Origin: Thermoplasmata archaeon
GTDB taxonomy: Archaea > Thermoplasmatota > Thermoplasmata > Lutacidiplasmatales > UBA184
Direction: 5' to 3'
Assembly: GCA_030038885.1 (NCBI GenBank)
Contig: JASHQY010000177.1
Location: forward strand, 1 to 8,585
DNA length: 8,585 nt
In this document: piece by piece, positions 6,583-8,585 of the stretch
Layout: each line of letters starts with the position of its first letter
How positions within the stretch are numbered: the stretch's first letter is position 1
Position numbers and translations under genes: made by a program
Notes under the pieces: model-generated
The model's database searches: none
What the model was told of the DNA's origin: nothing
What the model saw: only the letters and a program-made list of their open reading frames with translations

Positions 6583-7560
6583 TCAGCCGGAGTACTCGGT
6601 TCGATCGACCACGTACCGCGGCTCGTCCCCGCGGAAGAACCGGGCGAGGTTCTCGGCCGCGCGCTCGAGCACGTGCGCCTCCTCGCCCGGGGCGACGCCC
6701 GCCGAGTGTGGAGTCCCGACGAAGTTCGGGAGGGAGGTGAACGGGAACTTCCCGAACAGGGTCCCGCCGCGGTAGTCCTCGTTCCACCAGACGTCGATCG
6801 CCGCGCGGAACTCCGGGTGCGTCTCGAGGTGGTGGAAGAGCGCCGCCTCGTCGACCGTTCCCGCGCGCCCGACGTTCACGAACACCGCGTGCGGCCGCAT
6901 CGCCGCGAGCTCGGCCGCGCCGATCGTTCCCGCGGTCCGCCGGGTCAAGGGACGGGCCTCGAACACGAAGTCGCCGAGCGCGAGGGCCTCGCGGATCCGT
7001 TCCGCGGGAAAGATCTCGTCCGCGCCCTCGACCGGCGCGCCGCTCCGGTTCACGCCGACCACCCGGACCTCGAAGCCCGAGAGCCGCCGTGCGATCGCGC
7101 GGCCGATCTCCCCGTAGCCGAGGACGACCGCGGTCGTCCGGTAGAGCAGGCGCTGCACGGGCGGCGGGCGCAGCTGGCCGGTGCGCACCATCTCGCGCGC
7201 CGCGTAGAGGTCGTGCGCCGCCGCGAGGGCGAGCGTGATCGCGTGCTCCGAAACGTAGGGGGCCATCGCGCCGACGTTCCCGGCCACCCGGACCCGCTCG
7301 GGAAACTTCGAGAACGGGAACCCGTCGAGGCCGGTGTAGAGCCGCTGCACGAACGCGAGTTTCGGGGTGGTCGCGGGATCGAACGGCCCCGAGTCGCGCG
7401 CGAACGACGCGATCAGGAGCGCTTCGACGTCGCCCCGGGCGGACGGAGGCGTTTCCTCGAGAAAGCCCCACGGGATCGCCGGCAGGAGCCGGTCGAGGCT
7501 CTCCCGCAGGTCCGGTCGCGGCCGGATCGTCACGAGCAGGCGGGGCCGTTCCGAGTTCAC
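6583..7560 (-). CDS. D-isomer-specific 2-hydroxyacid dehydrogenase
   Basis: A 325-residue NAD(P)-dependent oxidoreductase, the usual family length. It interconverts a 2-keto acid and a D-2-hydroxy acid in the cytoplasm. The nucleotide-binding motif is VVLGYGEIG (G148-x-G150-x2-G153). The catalytic set is present: Arg232 in NVGRAG, Glu261 in DVWWNED and His285 in TPHSAG. PLTRRT (204-209) matches the conserved PLTxxT loop. The first 95 residues and the C-terminal helix form the substrate domain. Departures from the common consensus are Ala after the catalytic Arg (usually Gly) and the DVWWNEDYRGG segment. The start is the GTG at 7560, with GGAG two bases upstream; a second GTG ten codons in is possible. 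It diverges from the VOC gene, and a 20-bp dyad lies just upstream. The substrate (glyoxylate, hydroxypyruvate, phosphonate or other) cannot be assigned. No ACT domain is present, so it is not a full-length SerA. Confidence 0.9.
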   Translation of the reverse strand: MNSERPRLLVTIRPRPDLRESLDRLLPAIPWGFLEETPPSARGDVEALLIASFARDSGPFDPATTPKLAFVQRLYTGLDGFPFSKFPERVRVAGNVGAMAPYVSEHAITLALAAAHDLYAAREMVRTGQLRPPPVQRLLYRTTAVVLGYGEIGRAIARRLSGFEVRVVGVNRSGAPVEGADEIFPAERIREALALGDFVFEARPLTRRTAGTIGAAELAAMRPHAVFVNVGRAGTVDEAALFHHLETHPEFRAAIDVWWNEDYRGGTLFGKFPFTSLPNFVGTPHSAGVAPGEEAHVLERAAENLARFFRGDEPRYVVDRTEYSG

Positions 7561-7573
7561 GGCTCCGGCAGGG

Positions 7574-7593
7574 GAACGCCCCTCTTGGCGTTC
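7574..7593. promoter_or_regulatory. Perfect 7-bp inverted repeat, possible operator of the dehydrogenase
   Basis: GAACGCC (7574-7580), six-base spacer CCTCTT, GGCGTTC (7587-7593). Its centre is about 24 bases upstream of the dehydrogenase GTG, where the TATA/BRE region of a nearly leaderless archaeal gene would sit, within the 99-base divergent spacer. A dimeric repressor binding here could block the dehydrogenase promoter (inference). The spacer has no strong TATA box. TTGTACG near 7634 is a weak candidate for a leaderless VOC transcript. Confidence 0.35.
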
Positions 7594-7659
7594 GCGGTGC
7601 GGGCCCGGGCCGCGGGGCGCGAGGGCCGGGGTCTTGTACGCGGTCCCGCTGAGCCTCCC

Positions 7660-8040
7660 ATGCCCTCCCCCCGGTACCGGCTCCACCATGTGCTGATCGC
7701 CGCGCCGCCCGGATCGGAGGCCCAGGCGCGGGCGTTCTTCGTCGACGTGCTCGGGATGACCGAGGTGCCGAAGCCCGCGACCCTCGCCGCGAAGGGCGGG
7801 ATCTGGCTCGACTTCGGCGGGACCCAGCTCCACGTCGGGATCGAGAGCGCGTTCCGTCCGGCCGAGAAGGCGCATCCCGCGTTCGAGGTCGACGACGTCG
7901 AGGCGGTGCGCGAGCGCCTGCGCGCCCGGGGGATCGAGACGTGGGAGCACGAGCGCTACCCGGGCCGTCGCCGGTTCTACGCCCGGGACCCGTTCGGCAA
8001 CCGCCTCGAGTTCCTCTCGACGGCCAGCGGCCGGTGGTAG
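7660..8040 (+). CDS. VOC-superfamily (glyoxalase/dioxygenase fold) protein
   Basis: A 126-residue single-domain vicinal-oxygen-chelate protein from the ATG at 7660, with two beta-alpha-beta-beta-beta modules. Module 1 opens HHVLIAAPPG and continues with the helix ARAFFVDVLGM; module 2 has HPAFEVDDVEAVRERL. Likely metal ligands in family positions are His10, His58 (QLHVG) and Glu117 (NRLEFL), so metal binding is plausible. The DPFGNRLEFL ending is typical of the superfamily. A single-domain protein of this size normally works as a dimer. VOC members include glyoxalase I, methylmalonyl-CoA epimerase, ring-cleaving dioxygenases and resistance proteins. Nothing here singles one out, and it lacks the length of classical epimerases. 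It diverges from the dehydrogenase and its stop lies 11 bases from the purT stop on the other strand. No ribosome site precedes the ATG, consistent with a leaderless transcript. Confidence 0.88.
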   Translation: MPSPRYRLHHVLIAAPPGSEAQARAFFVDVLGMTEVPKPATLAAKGGIWLDFGGTQLHVGIESAFRPAEKAHPAFEVDDVEAVRERLRARGIETWEHERYPGRRRFYARDPFGNRLEFLSTASGRW

Positions 8041-8051
8041 GCGGCCGCCGT

Positions 8052-8585
8052 CTACGCCGGGCCGGTCGGCTCCGTCGGCGCCTCCATCCGGATCTCGCCC
8101 TCGATCGTGTGCGCGGCGGTTTCGGCGAGCCGCCGCGCCTCCTCGACCGTCGGAGCCCGGGCGACTGCTACTCCGAGGCGTCGCTCGGGGTACCCTTCGG
8201 GCTTGCCGAAGAGGAACACCCGCACGCCGTGGGGCGCGAGCGCGCGGCGGAGCCCGCCGAACGACGGCGCCCACCCGGAGGACGCGGCGAGGATCACGTG
8301 CGCGGCCGCCGGCGTGGTCGGCTCCGGGCCGACGTACGGAAGCCCCAGGATCGCGCGCGCGTGCAGGGCGAACTCGCTGTTCCACTGACTCCCGAGCGTC
8401 ACGAGCCCGGTGTCGTGCGGCCGCGGGGAGACCTCGCTGAAGTACACGTCCGGTCCGCGAACGAAGCACTCGACCCCGAAGAGCCCGACCCCCCCGAGCT
8501 GGTCGGTCACGGCGGTCGCGGTCGCGTCCAGCGCGCGCCGGACCTCAGGGGCGAACGCCTCCGGCTGCCAGCTCTCGTGGTAGAG
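8052..8585 (-). CDS. purT: Formate-dependent phosphoribosylglycinamide formyltransferase PurT (C-terminal part)
   Basis: The C-terminal 177 residues of an ATP-grasp enzyme that makes formyl-GAR from GAR, formate and ATP in purine synthesis. The frame is open to the right window edge and begins at the edge with LYHESWQPE, matching the RESWQP segment of known PurT. Then come VTDQLGGVGLFGVECFV, FSEVSPRPHDTGLVT and SEFALHARAILGLP, the strongest PurT signatures, which include the Glu of the metal site and the PRPHDTG loop. The end region (VRVFLFGKPEGYPERRLGVAVA) matches the PurT C-terminal subdomain. PurT is typically near 390 residues, so over half lies outside the window. A Met/Val codon at 8510 is internal and not the start. 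The PurT route uses free formate rather than formyl-tetrahydrofolate. No partner purine gene is adjacent in the window. Confidence 0.95.
   Translation of the reverse strand, partial: LYHESWQPEAFAPEVRRALDATATAVTDQLGGVGLFGVECFVRGPDVYFSEVSPRPHDTGLVTLGSQWNSEFALHARAILGLPYVGPEPTTPAAAHVILAASSGWAPSFGGLRRALAPHGVRVFLFGKPEGYPERRLGVAVARAPTVEEARRLAETAAHTIEGEIRMEAPTEPTGPA

Noticed and set aside
5264..7471. 735-codon minus-strand frame
   Set aside because: Overlaps the coiled-coil gene antisense and the dehydrogenase out of frame; residues are low complexity.
6034..8040. 668-codon plus-strand frame ending in the VOC protein, as a possible fusion
   Set aside because: Only the last 126 codons (from 7660) carry a fold; the rest is antisense to the dehydrogenase and out of frame with the coiled-coil gene.
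8027..8048. GCGGCC/GGCCGC inverted repeat at the VOC stop as a terminator
   Set aside because: Ten-base loop, no T-tract, and such GC-only repeats are frequent by chance here.
6583..8469. 628-codon minus-strand frame suggesting an N-terminally extended dehydrogenase
   Set aside because: Codons before 7560 are antisense to the VOC gene and out of frame with purT; family length fits the GTG at 7560.
1..8585. tRNA, rRNA, CRISPR repeats, insertion sequences or attachment sites
   Set aside because: I saw no cloverleaf with CCA-type stem, no regularly spaced direct repeats, no transposase motifs and no long terminal inverted repeats; the gene content shows no sign of a mobile island.

Overview
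This is a gene-dense, very GC-rich window with eight protein-coding genes. Two run off the window edges. There are no RNA genes, CRISPR arrays or mobile elements that I can see. TATA-box-like elements sit at archaeal spacing before several genes, leaders are short, GTG starts are common, and the largest gene ends in a RAD55/KaiC-type RecA-like domain fused to membrane helices and coiled coil. Together these suggest a high-GC archaeon, possibly a Thermoplasmatota-like lineage. This is inference: no single gene fixes the taxonomy, and a high-GC bacterium is not excluded. Codon position 3 is so GC-rich that long antisense open frames run across nearly every real gene and should be ignored.

Left region (1-2685, minus strand): a putative operon read right to left. 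It starts with a 47-residue zinc-ribbon protein with a clear TATA box and Shine-Dalgarno sequence. Nine bases later comes a six-helix DUF998 membrane protein, and after a 118-base gap a dynamin-like large GTPase that runs off the left edge. The set suggests a membrane-remodelling or membrane-maintenance module.

Centre (2686-6499, plus strand): a TATA element shared by both strands separates the operon from a class I SAM-dependent methyltransferase. Then comes an 897-residue protein with six transmembrane segments, about 350 residues of charged coiled coil, and a C-terminal KaiC/RAD55-like domain. That domain's Walker A (GK followed by Glu) and Walker B (no Asp) motifs are both degenerate. It is the most distinctive gene here.

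Right region (6500-8585): metabolic genes. A D-2-hydroxyacid dehydrogenase (minus) and a single-domain VOC/glyoxalase-fold protein (plus) diverge from a 99-base spacer holding a perfect 7-bp inverted repeat just upstream of the dehydrogenase. The VOC gene converges on the C-terminal half of purT (formate-dependent GAR transformylase), which enters from the right edge. Two adjacent short hairpins lie where the large coiled-coil gene and the dehydrogenase converge.

The best candidates for something undescribed are the membrane-anchored coiled-coil pseudo-KaiC protein and the zinc ribbon/DUF998/dynamin-like operon. No functional link between the two is shown by the sequence beyond proximity and membrane association.
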